A DNA stretch of 64,000 bases from Loripinus fragilis (taxonomy: Eukaryota > Mollusca > Bivalvia > Lucinida > Lucinidae): contig OZ026516.1 of the NCBI GenBank assembly GCA_964019695.1, positions 77,455,018-77,519,017 on the forward strand, written 5' to 3'. Each line of letters starts with the position of its first letter. Positions within the stretch are counted from its first letter, which is position 1. A program made the translations under genes and the position numbers. Below the pieces are notes generated by a model. That model saw only the letters and a program-made list of their open reading frames with translations, was not told the origin of the DNA and ran no database searches. Below, piece after piece: positions 1 through 13,689 of the stretch.

Positions 1-261
1 TGCTTTATCTCCTTGTTATATCTTGATTTATATGTTTTAGGGATGATGCATTGATTAGTTAGGGGTCTTTCATGCAAACCAAATATCTATGTGTCTTGAT
101 CCATATCTGAATTAAGGGTGAGGTTGGCGCCGTTAAACCGGTTTAAGCCCTCCAGTAAAATATTTTACTGACCGTTCCAAGGCGGTACTTCTTTTGTGGA
201 TCTTTTATGTTTTTGTTCTGTCTTGTGTTTGCTATGATTTGTGCGCTTCTGTTTATATGTG

Positions 262-306
262 CTTTGTGGTCACCTGCTGGGAAAGGGCTGACCTCTTGGC
301 TCTCTT
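262..306 (+). repeat. Fragment of dispersed repeat D
   Basis: The stretch around TGGTCACCTGCTGGGAAAGG matches the 5' part of a repeat seen more fully at 46081-46214 and 49478-49613. It is cut off by the (TA)n tract on its right. Confidence 0.7.
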
Positions 307-307
307 T

Positions 308-308
<1 letters not shown>

Positions 309-394
<86 letters not shown>
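309..394. repeat. (TA)n microsatellite
   Basis: A pure TA dinucleotide run of about 85 bp that borders the 380-bp tandem array. Long YIYI or IYIY reading frames over it are artefacts of the repeat. Confidence 0.98.
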
Positions 395-1908
<1,514 letters not shown>

Positions 1909-2254
1909 CTCCTGTGTAGCTCGAAAGCAATGATGTTTGTGAAATTATATTTCCGAACTTCTGATATTTATCTAATTTCACTTGTATCCTTGGATCCATC
2001 AGGCTTTCACTTGCGAACGAAATAGATGCCTTGCATTGAAAATGAACCAATATACGACATGTACTGCATCAGGCGTTGTCAATATAAGCGCTTCCTGAAC
2101 ATCCTTTTTTGGGGATGTCTCAGTGGCGCAGTTGGTAGCGTCAATGTCGCTAGAGGCAAAATATTTACAGCATCTATCGGCTCAGTTGATTCACTATATC
2201 CCTATATATAATATATTTATCGGCTCAGTTGATTCACTATATCCCTATATATTT
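1909..2254 (+). repeat. Inverted, deleted copy of the 380-bp unit
   Basis: This is the reverse complement of the units at 395-1804. It keeps the A-box region (GGATGTCTCAGTGGCGCAG near 2113) but has lost about 45 bp including the B-box, so GTCAATGT runs straight into CGCTAGAGG. The terminal segment TCGGCTCAGTTGATTCACTA is duplicated (2179 and 2219). It pairs with the left array to make a long inverted repeat around the AT tract. Confidence 0.85.
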
Positions 2255-2660
2255 AATTATTTAATTTGCTACTAAATGATTAATAGCACTGATCTGCTTT
2301 TCTAAAATTTCGATATATAGAAAAATATCCAAAATAAAATTCTTTCAAAATTCACAGTTTATCGTTAGGTTTTGACTAAATTTCCTAATAATTGGTAGTG
2401 TTTGTAGAATACCCCATATGACAAAACCATATGGCCACTGAGCTGATAAGAGGTGTCAATCATTTTCACATATTATTAGATAAGCCAATCAAATAAGAGA
2501 TAATGTTCACAGATTGAGTGCAAGTCAGAAAGTGCCAAACCGTCTCTCTCCCTCATGCTATAATGTAACATTTATATGTATCTTTTTGCTTTTGGAAACC
2601 GACGTCAACCATTGTATTTCAGTGAAACATATTTTTGAAATGCTCTAAGGCCTGAGTTAT
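2255..2660. other. AT-rich non-coding stretch
   Basis: No convincing reading frame, RNA gene or repeat was recognised here. Confidence 0.5.
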
Positions 2661-2669
2661 CTACTGTGA

Positions 2670-2879
2670 CAGGCCCGTAGGAAGCAATTACAGATTGGGG
2701 GGGGGGGGCACACACAGATTGGGGGGGCACACATAATTTTTTTAAAATGACAGACCTTTGTAATGAGCAATACAGTATTTGCACTATAAAATCCCTCACC
2801 TTTTTGCAAATTATTGGGGGGGGGGGTACGGCCCCCCCCCCCCCCCCCCGTGCCCCCCCCCCCTATTCCTACGGCCCTG
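2670..2879. mobile_element. Possible short TIR element with G/C homopolymers
   Basis: The left end CAGGCCCGTAGGAA and the right end TTCCTACGGCCCTG form an inverted repeat. The interior has runs of G (about 2697-2708, 2816-2826) and C (about 2833-2850, 2862-2872). CAG...CTG ends suggest a hAT-type MITE, but the 8 bp on either side (tactgtga and ctacatca) match poorly, so a target duplication is not shown. Confidence 0.45.
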
Positions 2880-2902
2880 CTACATCAATAAAGTCTGTTG
2901 CG

Positions 2903-2903
<1 letters not shown>

Positions 2904-2977
<74 letters not shown>

Positions 2978-2978
2978 G
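2904..2978. repeat. (TG)n microsatellite
   Basis: About 37 TG repeats. The VCVCVC and HTHTHT frames across it are artefacts. Confidence 0.98.
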
Positions 2979-4030
2979 AGGCTATTTTTTCCTTATATAC
3001 CCCTCTCCTGCCTTTAAAAACATCAACGTAAAGCTCACTAATATAACGTGGCAAACAATAAACCTCCTTGCCCTTCCAGGCGGAATCACTTATATTCGGG
3101 AACTGTAGGGATGGCACTGTGCAGACGGAATTGTCATGTCGACCCCTACAATATTCACGCCTGCTTTAGAACGTTATCAAAATTCAAACTAGTAATAATG
3201 CCCCAATACGAACAGGTCTAGGATAATGGCGTGATACAGTCAGAACTCATTCTTCGAAGCCTAAATGGATGCATAATACTGGGCGTTTTGTGCGCGCTCT
3301 ATATGCCAGAGGCAGGGGCCGCATTACGCCGGCATTATAACTGAAAAGAAGAAATATAGTAGCAATTTTAGTAGGGGAGACCAGGGCTAGTTCGGTCCCA
3401 TTTTACAAAACGTACAATTTTCGAAAGACTATATCATCTAGGTCTGCGAAACCTATATATTTAAGTAAGGCACAATAGGGCGGTAACAGTCCCGGTAACC
3501 CCCATCATGTGTCCCTGTACAATGAAGGGTAATCTTCATTCAAGGAGAACAGGTCATGATCGCCGAACTTGCCCCACCACGGTGTAAGTTCGGCCACCCC
3601 TCGGGGCAAGTTCGGCAAAGGAACTGTCCTGGCCTATTATTATACAGTCAAACTTCTGTAGATGGGATTGCAAAGGGCCAAGAAAATGAACGGCATTAAC
3701 CTAACATATGGACTATCCGAGTTGGTTCCTCGGAATACAAATGATCCAAAATGAGCCTGAAAATGTCGTATTTTAAGAATTGTCCGAGTTTTCGTCTTGC
3801 TTTTTGGGCCGATTTATTCTTTGACTTGCTTTTGGGCCTGCCTAACCCATTAATGTCAAATTAAATGTCCCACCTTTATCAAACGGACGAACCAGTTTTG
3901 AATCAAAGTGCTATTGGGTAGGGTAAAGTCGGGCAATCACGGACATCGGGCTACTTCGGACATTTTTTTAAAACCCCGAAAATTGATTTATGCAGTCAGC
4001 GCTACCCCATTAAAGGTGATAGTGCTGCAA
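2979..4030. other. Non-coding stretch with scattered repeat fragments
   Basis: No gene was recognised. The segment around 3375-3640 carries repeated GGGGCAAGTTCGGC-like and CTAGTTCGG motifs. A CCGAACTAGCCCCGG motif recurs in inverse orientation near 13625, so this is probably a dispersed repeat remnant. Confidence 0.5.
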
Positions 4031-4037
4031 AGAACAG

Positions 4038-4535
4038 CTGGGTGGGTAGTCACGTGGTTTTTGCTTGGATAGACTGTACGGATGTTCGAATACACTGTAC
4101 GGACATTCAGATCGAATGTAGGTAGATTTCTCTATGTTTTCTCATCTATACCCAGAAAGTTATACACCATTTCCAGCCCACATTTTCCCCTACCAAACGC
4201 CACCAGGATAGCATCTTTAAGCTTCTTACTTTGAGTACTAACTCTGTCACAAATGTTGTCCGTACAGCTTATTTCCAAATTCAGGCCCGATCTTCGCCGC
4301 TTCAAAATTTGTGACAGAGTCTGTACTCAAAGTAAGAAGCTTTATGAGGATATCCTGGCATCGTTAGATCGGGAAAAATGGAAGCTGGAAAATGGTATAT
4401 AACTTTCTGTGTAAAGATGAAAAAAACACGCAGAAATATCTACTTACTTTTGCTTAAAACATCGGTGTGGAAAGAAGTCCGCCATTTTTCCGTACAGTGT
4501 ATCCTAACAGAAACCACGTGACTACCCACCCTGGC
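4038..4535. repeat. Long imperfect inverted repeat (foldback sequence)
   Basis: The left arm starts GGGTGGGTAGTCACGTGGTT and the right arm ends ACCACGTGACTACCCACC. Inner matching blocks include CTTCTTACTTTGAGTACT (about 4227) against GTACTCAAAGTAAGAAGC (about 4323), plus TTTGTGACAGAGT on the right with its complement on the left. The arms are about 210-230 bp around a spacer of about 50 bp. No protein-coding capacity is visible, so it is probably a foldback MITE. I saw no certain target duplication. Confidence 0.75.
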
Positions 4536-5376
4536 TATACATCTGTAGAACGGTGTACAACGAGTTGATATATCGGTTACACCCGGATCCCGTTCACGCG
4601 GAATTTCAAGGTACACTCGTGACACCAAGAAAGTTTGGGAGCCGCGAAAATACAAAAGATTTTCACAAGTGAAGAAAACTGCTAAAATTTATGAACTGAT
4701 TCATTTATGAAACATGAAATAACGTTATTCTACTTTCGGAAGGGTTAATACATGACCTATATAAAGATTTATGAACAAATGCCAGTAAAACAAACCAAAG
4801 TTTACGATCAAGTTGCAGATGTCCGACTTTACACCGATGATGAAATATTCGTTGAGTGCAAACTCGGACAATCAATTTTTTATTTGTATTTCATCATCAT
4901 GCATGGTTTAAAAGTGATTTTCTAGTCTGTTCCACCTGAATAAAAACTCCTCAAAGGCAGTAGAATCAATTCAGAGGCGAATGGTCATGCCTCGTCATGA
5001 AGTTTGGTCAAGTTTCTGTTTTGGCCGCTGCAGATATGGCACGTGAAATTTTCTGCGCCACATGTGCCACATGTAACGTCTCGCGATTTTTCCCGCCAAT
5101 TGTCAATACCTGCTGAATCTTAGTGATCCTATTTAACCATAATTTCTTGTTCTTGTGCTCACACCTGTTAGGCAAATAAATAAAAGTTGTACTCGAAAGG
5201 TGCCTGTTTTCGCAAGGGAGCCTGCAAATTACAGAGGCCCTGCCAGGGGTTTGGGGGAATAGGGGGAAAAGAACATTTATTTCAGGGGAAGAGGGAACAA
5301 AGGCCAAGTTTTGAGGGAAACAAAGGAACAAAGACAATAGTGGGGTGCAGGGAACATAAGAAAAGTACGAAGGAGG
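4536..5376. other. Non-coding stretch
   Basis: No supported gene. Part of it (5215-5350) is purine-rich with repeated GGGAACAAAGG-like motifs. The open frames here (up to 134 codons) overlap on opposite strands and resemble nothing I recognise. Confidence 0.5.
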
Positions 5377-5454
5377 GCAAAGATCAGGAATCGATACAAT
5401 CAAGTACCACACCTGACCCAGGATACCAATGGGAAAGTAACAAACTCACAATAG
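5377..5454 (-). repeat. Partial copy of dispersed repeat D
   Basis: Reverse complement of the 3' two-thirds of the repeat at 46081-46214 (GGTATCCTGGGTCAGGTGTG is the shared core). The match stops exactly at the left end of the LTR element that follows, so the element probably inserted into or beside it. Confidence 0.75.
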
Positions 5455-6525
5455 TATTATGATGGGAATTTTTGGCACTTTGGATTTTAAATAAATAATA
5501 AAATAAATAAACATTTATTTATTTTATTTATTTATTTTTCTAAATCAATAAAGAAATCAACTTCGAATTTTCAAGTGTAACACAGTCATGTTGGGTATCA
5601 AATTAATTGTCGTTTTAAGCAGATTGTGAATTTGGAAATGATAGTCTGACTAGAAAATATTTAATTCAAAATTTGAAGATTTTAAGTTATTTTGCATTTT
5701 TAGACCAGAATATGTCTTCTTAATTACTGAGTCAAACCCAAGCTTCTCGCAGGTGTTGACATCAATTAAGGTGATCATATTTTAGCGTCTTACATTTGAC
5801 GAACAATAGCGCTGTTCACACATGATTCAGTTGTACAAACATGCTCACGGGAGTTGAGATCACAACGTCTGTTAACCGCGTCCGCTTGGCGGCGGCGCTA
5901 TTGTCCGTCAAAGAGATTTGCTTAATGAGATGTTAATCAAAATGTTTTAGGACCGCCTTATGGCTCTGCCAAGGTGATTGGCGAATGCTGTAAATTTTAG
6001 AATATGGGCGTGTCTGTTTTTTTTTTCAGAATTTTAGTAATTTCGATTTATGAAAATCAGGTAGGATTTACCAACTAAACGGTTAAGACGTGATAATTTA
6101 AGATAGTTTGGATCTACCAACTTACTGGTCAATATATAATACTGTTTGGATTTACCAACCGAAAATTTATGACATTTAATCTGTTTTGGTAATTTACCAA
6201 TTCTGAAGTTAGAGATATTATATTTAGGTTTGAACTTACGCTTGGAATGTTCCAGCATATGCATATGGTTTAAACATTCAACAGTTAGAAGAACTTATTA
6301 TTATATTTGGATATACCAGTAACTATATATTATTTGAATGGTTTTAGTACATTAAGTTTTGAGTAACGTTAATAGAAGAAGAAAATTGGAACTTGATATC
6401 TGTCTCCAGTGTTGTTATTTATTAAGTATAGTGTGAGCCAGGACATACCGCTCACCACACCTCTCACAGCTCACCATTCGCTAACTTCCCAGAACATCAA
6501 ACTGACCGATTGCTCCACCTTTAAA
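5455..6525 (+). mobile_element. 5' long terminal repeat of LTR-type element
   Basis: This 1.07-kb sequence is repeated directly at 10952-12020. Across the repeat I see only a few substitutions (for example near 5648, 5736 and 6060), a T-run length difference near 6018, and a small cluster in the last 30 bp. It starts TATTATGATGGG and ends CCACCTTTAAA. It contains an AT-rich palindrome (about 5486-5540) of AAATAAATAATAAAATAAA type followed by its complement. Two bases after the end is TGGTGTTGAGTCCGG, a possible tRNA primer-binding site. The flanking ATAG at 5451-5454 is matched by ATAG at 12021-12024. Confidence 0.7.
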
Positions 6526-6593
6526 ACTGGTGTTGAGTCCGGAGTAACAACTTTTAAGCTTGTTACATCGATCCCTATCTACAGAGAAGACCG

Positions 6594-7337
6594 ATGGACG
6601 CGTCCTGGAGACACAGCACTGGATATGACAGCAGATATCATGGCTGTCATAGTCACTTTAGACCATACTGGCGATCGCGGCTCCAGACAAGACCAGTGTA
6701 TTTTGTTCGAGAGCCGTTTGATGCACAACACGATGTGAGGAACTTTACACTGCCTGATCGGACACCATTCAAGAAACCTAAGAGCAAAGCTACCCTAGCA
6801 AGAGACAGGATGAGAATGCAGAAGTTCCGTGAAGATATGGATGCGTGTTCTGCTTTGCCGTTCTTTGAGCTAGATGACGCGCAAATGAAAGAGGCTACAG
6901 CTATACAGTGGGACACTCAGCCTTTCGTCTTGAAGTCTAAATTACAAAGTGCAACGCAGGTAATTAAAAGACTAAAGACAAATTTGCACTGTTTGCGCAC
7001 ATCAAACAATCTTCTCCATGAGGAAAATGAACAAGCTGGCGAACTCGTTCGATATCTGATGCAGTCTCAGTTTGAGAATATGTCCAAACTGAAAAATGAA
7101 CTGGAAACCGAGAAAAAGACAGTGCATAAGTTTGTCGCTCAGAACGTTGAGCGTCAACGTGAAATCGTTAGACTGAAAACAGAGCTCGCGAAATTAATTG
7201 ATCTCCATACCCAAGAAGTAAATATGAGAAGGACGCTAGAAGACAAAGTGAAGCGTAAACTTAGAGTGACATCATCAGAGAAGGAAAACGGAGATCTGCT
7301 CATAAACGGAAATGTACCAATAGGCGTTGGTACATAA
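6594..7337 (+). CDS. Coiled-coil ORF of the LTR-type element
   Basis: This 247-codon ORF has an ATG 69 bases after the proposed 5' LTR end and stops at TAA. I do not recognise a named family. Residues 1-45 are rich in H, R, W and Y. Residues about 60-85 are basic (KKPKSKATLARDRMRMQKF), followed by a short segment SALPFFELDD. Residues about 115-230 are charged and helical with leucine spacing typical of a coiled coil, ending in the basic patch KVKRKLR. There is no CCHC zinc knuckle and no protease or RT motif. Position and size suit a gag-like or nucleic-acid-binding structural protein of a non-autonomous retrotransposon, but this is inference. The intact frame inside a young element suggests it was functional recently. 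A captured host gene is possible. Confidence 0.6.
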   Translation: MDASWRHSTGYDSRYHGCHSHFRPYWRSRLQTRPVYFVREPFDAQHDVRNFTLPDRTPFKKPKSKATLARDRMRMQKFREDMDACSALPFFELDDAQMKEATAIQWDTQPFVLKSKLQSATQVIKRLKTNLHCLRTSNNLLHEENEQAGELVRYLMQSQFENMSKLKNELETEKKTVHKFVAQNVERQREIVRLKTELAKLIDLHTQEVNMRRTLEDKVKRKLRVTSSEKENGDLLINGNVPIGVGT

Positions 7338-9604
7338 ATGTCTTTTGGGGGTTGGTAAGTGGACAAAATTTTTTAAAACTTGTCCTCTGCGCGCGCCTTG
7401 CAACGATAAGGCCCATATGAGCCTGTGATTTTGGCACAGACTCATATCAGTCTTAAAGGCGCACCAGATTTTTGTGATTTTTAAGAACTATGCCAAGTGC
7501 ACATGTATACTTTTATGCACAGAGGACATTTTTAAAGTCGTTTTGTTCACATTAAGAAACAAAAACAAATCTTGGTTAAAGTATATATTCGTAAGATTTT
7601 TGTTTTGTTCTTTTTGCATTGGTAATATTTTATGATTTAGAAATGTTTTTTTTTACCTATTTCAATTTTTATGTTTAAGCATGTATTCGCATTTCCGAAC
7701 TAGATTTAGATTTTTGAAAAACAAATGTGTTCAAACGAGAAATTTGAACACTGATTTATAATGCGCGAGAATATCATATTCTACACAGGTTCACAGCTTA
7801 AACGTTGGTCGCAATATATGTTGAACGGAGGAAATTCTGGTCAAACTGTGTTTATATGCAGTTTGATCACTATTTCCCTGTTGGCATTATATTCGCGTGG
7901 ATTCTACAGTAGCGAGTCTTAAATCAAGGCTTATTATAATTATAAGTGTTGATCGAGATATGCGCTGTGTGGGCATAATTTTGAACTAAAACACAGCTTC
8001 ATGTCAAAATTATTGGTTTAGAAGTTAATGAGTTACATGCTAATCTGGGTCTTTGTTGATTATTCTGATAGGTTTGTTTGTAACAGTTGATTTGATGCGA
8101 TATGAGGGTTGACAGCTGATACATGTACGTTTGACCCGAGAACAAGGAGTAGTTATTGTACCAATTATAATTATGGTTGGCCTGGGCGCTAGACTGCGCT
8201 CATGCGCATGCTGGTTTCAGATTGATTATGATTATGTTTGAGCTACACAAGCCTATCAGAATCATCGCAACTAAATACATGTTAAAGAAAGAGTGTTGCA
8301 GTAAGGTTAATGCAGTTAACTACAGCCTGATCTGGGTCTTAGCAGGCATATAAATACACTGTAGGTTGTGCTGAGTACGCTTAATCTGCAATATAGACTG
8401 TGTACCTACACATGCTAGTGTCAGATTAATCGTTTTTGACCCTATAGTGTAATTAACATGGACACAGACTGATCAGATTCTTGACAGGATAGGTTTGGTT
8501 TCTTGGCAGGCTTAGGCTGAAGAACGATGGTCCATATAAGGCGCGTTTATTATATGTAACGCTGGGTTGCTTTGGTGTACACTGTCATGAAAAATGAACG
8601 ACTCAACTCAGTGCAGACTGGTTCTGGTCATTTATAACTGCCGTTCTTATCACATTCTGACATCTTATGTGACTGTTTAGCGAATAACGAATACCCCAGC
8701 CAGACGATGCGAAAGCGGAGAATGGTTGGAGTCTTTGTTATTCATCTTTCGTCGTTCGTTTTCATAAACAGTGTGCATTGCTCGGCACTGTGTATGACTG
8801 GATGTTGATTTTTTTGGACAGCTTATTTATTGTCAGGTATATATTAGGCTATTTGTATTTATTGTGCATGTTTGCCTTCGACCACATGCAAAGTATATTT
8901 GTCGTGTAGAATGTGAAGGTGATACACATAAGCCACAAGAAATGCTTCTGAAGCAAGCACAGTTATTAGGTGATTCAATAAGACATCGGTATAACTCTAT
9001 TTAAGTTTTTTTTGTGACTGAATTTCAAGCTTCCCACACGTCATCGCTCATTTTGCGATACAACAGTGTCAATTTGATGGCTCTGCTTTGCATTTGAAGA
9101 TACAATATAATTTTGCACTATATTTGTGACATTTACAATATTGATGTTTGCTATTGGCAACGGGTAGTATGTCCAACTTATCCCCATGCGCATGCGCCCC
9201 TTGGTCCAAAGATAAGCCCTGCCCATTCCTTCTTCTTCTTTCTTTCTTCTGTTCCTTCTAGCTACCTGTGTTACCCGATGCCAAGTAAATGCAATAGTAA
9301 TGTAATTGCTGTTTCCATAAACAACTACTTCTTCAAGATGATAGAAGTCTTTCGTGAATGGGAACAGTCTTAAACTGAACAAACTTTGTTTAACATATGT
9401 AACAACTGTAAATGAATTTTCAACTAATAACATTCAAATACAGCAGAAAAAGCCATATTGGTACGGTGCGAATACATATGTGGCCAGTTGCATATCTAAG
9501 TTATCCGCGACTTCAGGGAAGGTTGAAATGCAAACGTTACGCACATTGGTAGACGTGAGTCTGTTGTTTTTCTTTAAGCTAACAGTACACTTGTTAAGTA
9601 CATG

Positions 9605-9945
9605 TTTAGTAGATATAAATGTATGTTTTTGTAATTTGTTTAAGCACAACACTATTGTCAAGTTAGTGACGAGCTCAGCTTAGATACAGTGATTTTTTTG
9701 TTATCTGTGTTAGCACAATTATATTGTCAAGTTAGCGATGCGCTTAGCTTAGATTATAGTTTTTGTAATTTGTTTAGAACAAATATTGTCAAGTTAGCGA
9801 CAAGCTTAGCTTAGATGTATAATTTTTGTAATTTGTTTCAGTAAAATACTATTGTCAGGTTAGCGACACGTTTAGCTTAGATACAGCTTTTTGTAATTTG
9901 CTTTAGCACAATACTTTTGTTATTTTAGTCGCAAGCTTAGTTTAT
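9605..9945 (+). repeat. Minisatellite, about 62-68 bp unit, five copies
   Basis: Repeated blocks read TTGTAATTTGTTTAGCACAA, then TATTGTCAAGTTAGCGAC, then AAGCTTAGCTTAGAT, with moderate divergence between copies. It lies inside the LTR-type element. Confidence 0.85.
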
Positions 9946-10951
9946 CTGTTTTTATGATAGACTTTATATTTTCTATAGAATCTGAGAATCTTGTTGTTTT
10001 TTTGTGGGTTTGGGTAGATTCTCGCCTGTCTGAATGAGCGAAAACTTTTCGGTGCTAAAATGACCAGAATGTCAACATGCAACGTATAGGTACGTGCTCT
10101 ATACAGTGGGGAATAAGTTTGTTATTTTGTCTAGACATATGCTCACTATCTGTGGTAAGATAGTTGGAGTTTGAATGCGGCTGTTGGTCTGTAGAGATAA
10201 GCAAAACAACAATAGTGCAAAAAGACTTAGGAAGTCGAAACAGTAAAACATCAATTTAGGTTAGTCGATGTTTTACTGCGCATAATGTTGTAAAGATTAT
10301 ATCACTAGGCAACAGGCATTTGTTTTAGAAATAGATAGCTATGATTTTACATACATGGAATGGAAGGTTCTCCATGGTATGGGTTTTATACTGTAATGTG
10401 CACACTACTAGGGTACCCTTATTTAATTTTGTACAATCATGCTGATTGATTGCCGATTGCAATGATAGCGTGGTTGTACAGGATTATATGTTTTACTAAA
10501 GGACATTTGTTACCAAATTACACAGGTAATCAAAGTCCATTTAATATACTTTGTTGCCACAGGAAATATTTTATATTTCATTGCAACCAAAGTATTACAT
10601 GTTGTAAATAATTAAATATGCTGGTGAATTACGCCTGGCCATCGTACATTCATCATGCCTATTTTTGTAATGTTTATATCACAGGATAATTGTTTTGTCG
10701 AAAAGCTATTTTTATGCACAGGCAATCAAAGTCCAAATCTTTATTAAGGTTATTGTTGTAAAGGAATTTTTTTATCAAGCAACAAGAAAATCCTTAATTT
10801 TTAGATATTATATGTATATAAGTTGCATTATGTGTCAGGTAGCACTGATGATTTGTGTGTATATTTTCTAGTATGTAATTTACCTTCCATTACTGTAAAT
10901 CAAATAAAGAAATCAACTTTGGGGACCAAAGTTTTACAAGGTCAGGAGAGT

Positions 10952-12020
10952 TATTATGATGGGAATTTTTGGCACTTTGGATTTTAAATAAATAATAAAA
11001 TAAATAAACATTTATTTATTTTATTTATTTATTTTTCTAAATCAATAAAGAAATCAACTTCGAATTTTCAAGTGTAACACAGTCATGTTGGGTATCAAAT
11101 TAATTGTCGTTTTAAGCAGATTGTGAATTTGGAAATGATAGTTTGACTAGAAAATATTTAATTCAAAATTTGAAGATTTTAAGTTATTTTGCATTTTTAG
11201 ACCAGAATATGTCTTCTTAATTACTGAGTCAAATCCAAGCTTCTCGCAGGTGTTGACATCAATTAAGGTGATCATATTTTAGCGTCTTACATTTGACGAA
11301 CAATAGCGCTGTTCACACATGATTCAGTTGTACAAACATGCTCACGGGAGTTGAGATCACAACGTCTGTTAACCGCGTCCGCTTGGCGGCGGCGCTATTG
11401 TCCGTCAAAGAGATTTGCTTAATGAGATGTTAATCAAAATGTTTTAGGACCGCCTTATGGCTCTGCCAAGGTGATTGGCGAATGCTGTAAATTTTAGAAT
11501 ATGGGCGTGTCTGTTTTTTTCAGAATTTTAGTAATTTCGATTTATGAAAATCAGTTAGGATTTACCAACTAAACGGTTAAGACGTGATAATTTAAGATAG
11601 TTTGGATCTACCAACTTACTGGTCAATATATAATACTGTTTGGATTTACCAACCGAAAATTTATGACATTTAATCTGTTTTGGTAATTTACCAATTCTGA
11701 AGTTAGAGATATTATATTTAGGTTTGAACTTACGCTTGGAATGTTCCAGCATATGCATATGGTTTAAACATTCAACAGTTAGAAGAACTTATTATTATAT
11801 TTGGATATACCAGTAACTATATATTATTTGAATGGTTTTAGTACATTAAGTTTTGAGTAACGTTAATAGAAGAAGAAAATTGGAACTTGATATCTGTCTC
11901 CAGTGTTGTTATTTATTAAGTATAGTGTGAGCCAGGACATACCGCTCACCACACCTCTCACAGCTCACCATTCGCTAACTTCCCAGAACATCAAAGTGAC
12001 TGATTTTCTCCACCTTTAAA
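10952..12020 (+). mobile_element. 3' long terminal repeat of LTR-type element
   Basis: Direct copy of 5455-6525, same orientation and near-identical over about 1.04 kb. The last 30 bp (GTGACTGATTTTCTCC against CTGACCGATTGCTCC) differ more than the rest, which is odd and may mark gene conversion or a slightly different true boundary. It is followed by ATAG, the proposed 4-bp target duplication. A copy of the motif AATAAAGAAATCAACTT also lies just upstream at about 10900. Confidence 0.7.
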
Positions 12021-12024
12021 ATAG

Positions 12025-13019
12025 GACAAATACCGATTTTTTAGGAACTGGGGAACAAGCCAATTTATTTCAGGGAAACAAGGGAACAGGTATCCCTCTT
12101 TTGTTTGTTAATAAAGTTGATGCTTTACGTCCATGGTAAACATGTAGCTAAGGTCATGTTGGGACGGTCAATTACTTTTAAAACCACTTAGCTTCCGAGC
12201 AAGCCTCCCGAAGTTTATCAAAATAATTATAGAAGGCCTAGGGAGTGTCACAATCTGTTTAAAGTCATCGCTGAGAATAAGTCTAATAATGAGCCAGTAT
12301 TCAGACAGCGCAAAGAACAAATTGGCATGTGCGACCATCGAAGTTTCGGATCAGCCTGTACATCAGTACCCTACATGTATGTGTAGCCAACAGTCCAACA
12401 TTGTTTCAGGGGGCGGGGTGGGGACTAAGACTCGAATCAGAGAGTGCGGATGCACATATTGATTTAAATCCTCTCTTTATTCAAATGAGCATTCTTATTA
12501 TGCTTAAATAGCATGAAAAAGGGACAACAGTGCACCTAGTATTTACCATGTCATATTATATCAAGTATGTCCGATTTTGCACCATCACTCATAATTCGGT
12601 GTCCGACTTTAGCCGTTTATGTCCGGGTTTACCCATATTGACAGTACTGTCAAAAAGTTCATATTTTTGGCACCGCAAGGCTAGCGACCAATCAAAATCG
12701 TTATTCAAAAAGCTCACTAGGCACCCCTTTAGACTATACATATGCACACCGAGATTAGACACTGGGAAAAGAAGAACTTCGCCTGGTTACTTTTCTGTCC
12801 GAAATTTGACGGTTTTACCCTTGTAACTTTCATCAAATTTTATAATCTGTAAACAATCAATGGAGACCATGATCAGATTCCGCACTCTGTGACGTCTGAT
12901 CTGGGTCTTTACTGTGACCAATGTCTCAGAGAAAGGCGCTAGGTTTATATGGGATTACAGTTTTTTTAAACTTATTTCTTTCTAATCTTTGAATGCATCT
13001 CGTTTTATTTGTTGTACTG
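12025..13019. other. Non-coding stretch
   Basis: No supported gene. The two open frames near 12329 and 12530 are short and show no recognisable motif. The segment around 12320-12350 (GTGCGACCATCGAAG) resembles one arm of the hairpin at 47573-47642. Confidence 0.5.
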
Positions 13020-13020
13020 T

Positions 13021-13054
<34 letters not shown>
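13020..13054. repeat. (CAA)n microsatellite
   Basis: Eleven uninterrupted CAA units followed by AATAATAATAA. Confidence 0.97.
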
Positions 13055-13689
13055 ATAATAATAAACAGAAATGGAAAAATTTGCACTACGTGTCTTAGAC
13101 AGTTTTTTTTTCTTTACTTTTGACTTCAATGTAAAATGGCGATCTGAAATGCTCGATGAAATAAACGTAATCATATTGCAGCCAGTCGCTATTTAGGCTA
13201 AATATGAACACGGAGGTATTTAATGATCTTTAATAATCCTAAAATACAATGGCAAAATTTTTTTGGAAGTGTGGGGCAAGCCCCTGACAAACTATTTCCA
13301 AATATCACGTGACAGCTCCTTTTAAGATGCTGGAGGAGAAATTAACAATGTTTTATATCGAAGCACATAATCCTTTCGTAATAAAAATATAGAATTTAAA
13401 TCAGAATCTTAACACATCTTTAGATAAATAAAAACTGAAATTACTATGAGAAAATTACTTATCGTGCAAGAAAACGAGTTTTCTGGTACAATATCAATGT
13501 ACCCTTCAACAATGCAACCATTGTGTGCTCATGTAGACAAACTCCTCACTAGTAATTTCCATATATGTTTCCCAGCTCCATATCTTAATTTACATGCTTA
13601 ATGAGAGCCACATGCCGAACATGCCCCCAAGGCCGAACTAGCCCCGGACTCCCCAAGTCTATGGTAAAAAGCATACCCACAGGGCGTAT

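Larger units (their letters stand above)
6526..10951 (+). mobile_element. Internal region of non-autonomous LTR-type element
   Basis: A 4.4-kb region between two near-identical direct repeats. One ORF (6594-7337) follows the 5' LTR closely. The remaining 3.6 kb has no long frame and no recognisable protease, reverse transcriptase, RNase H or integrase. A minisatellite lies at about 9605-9945. The sequence just before the 3' LTR (AAGGTCAGGAGAG) is purine-rich and could be a weak polypurine tract. The layout resembles a large retrotransposon derivative mobilised in trans. A tandem or segmental duplication of a 1.07-kb block is the alternative. Confidence 0.6.

Noticed and set aside
6034..6264. 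76-codon minus-strand frame in the LTR, repeated at 11555-11758
   Set aside because: It appears twice only because it lies in the LTR. No motif or codon signal supports a gene.
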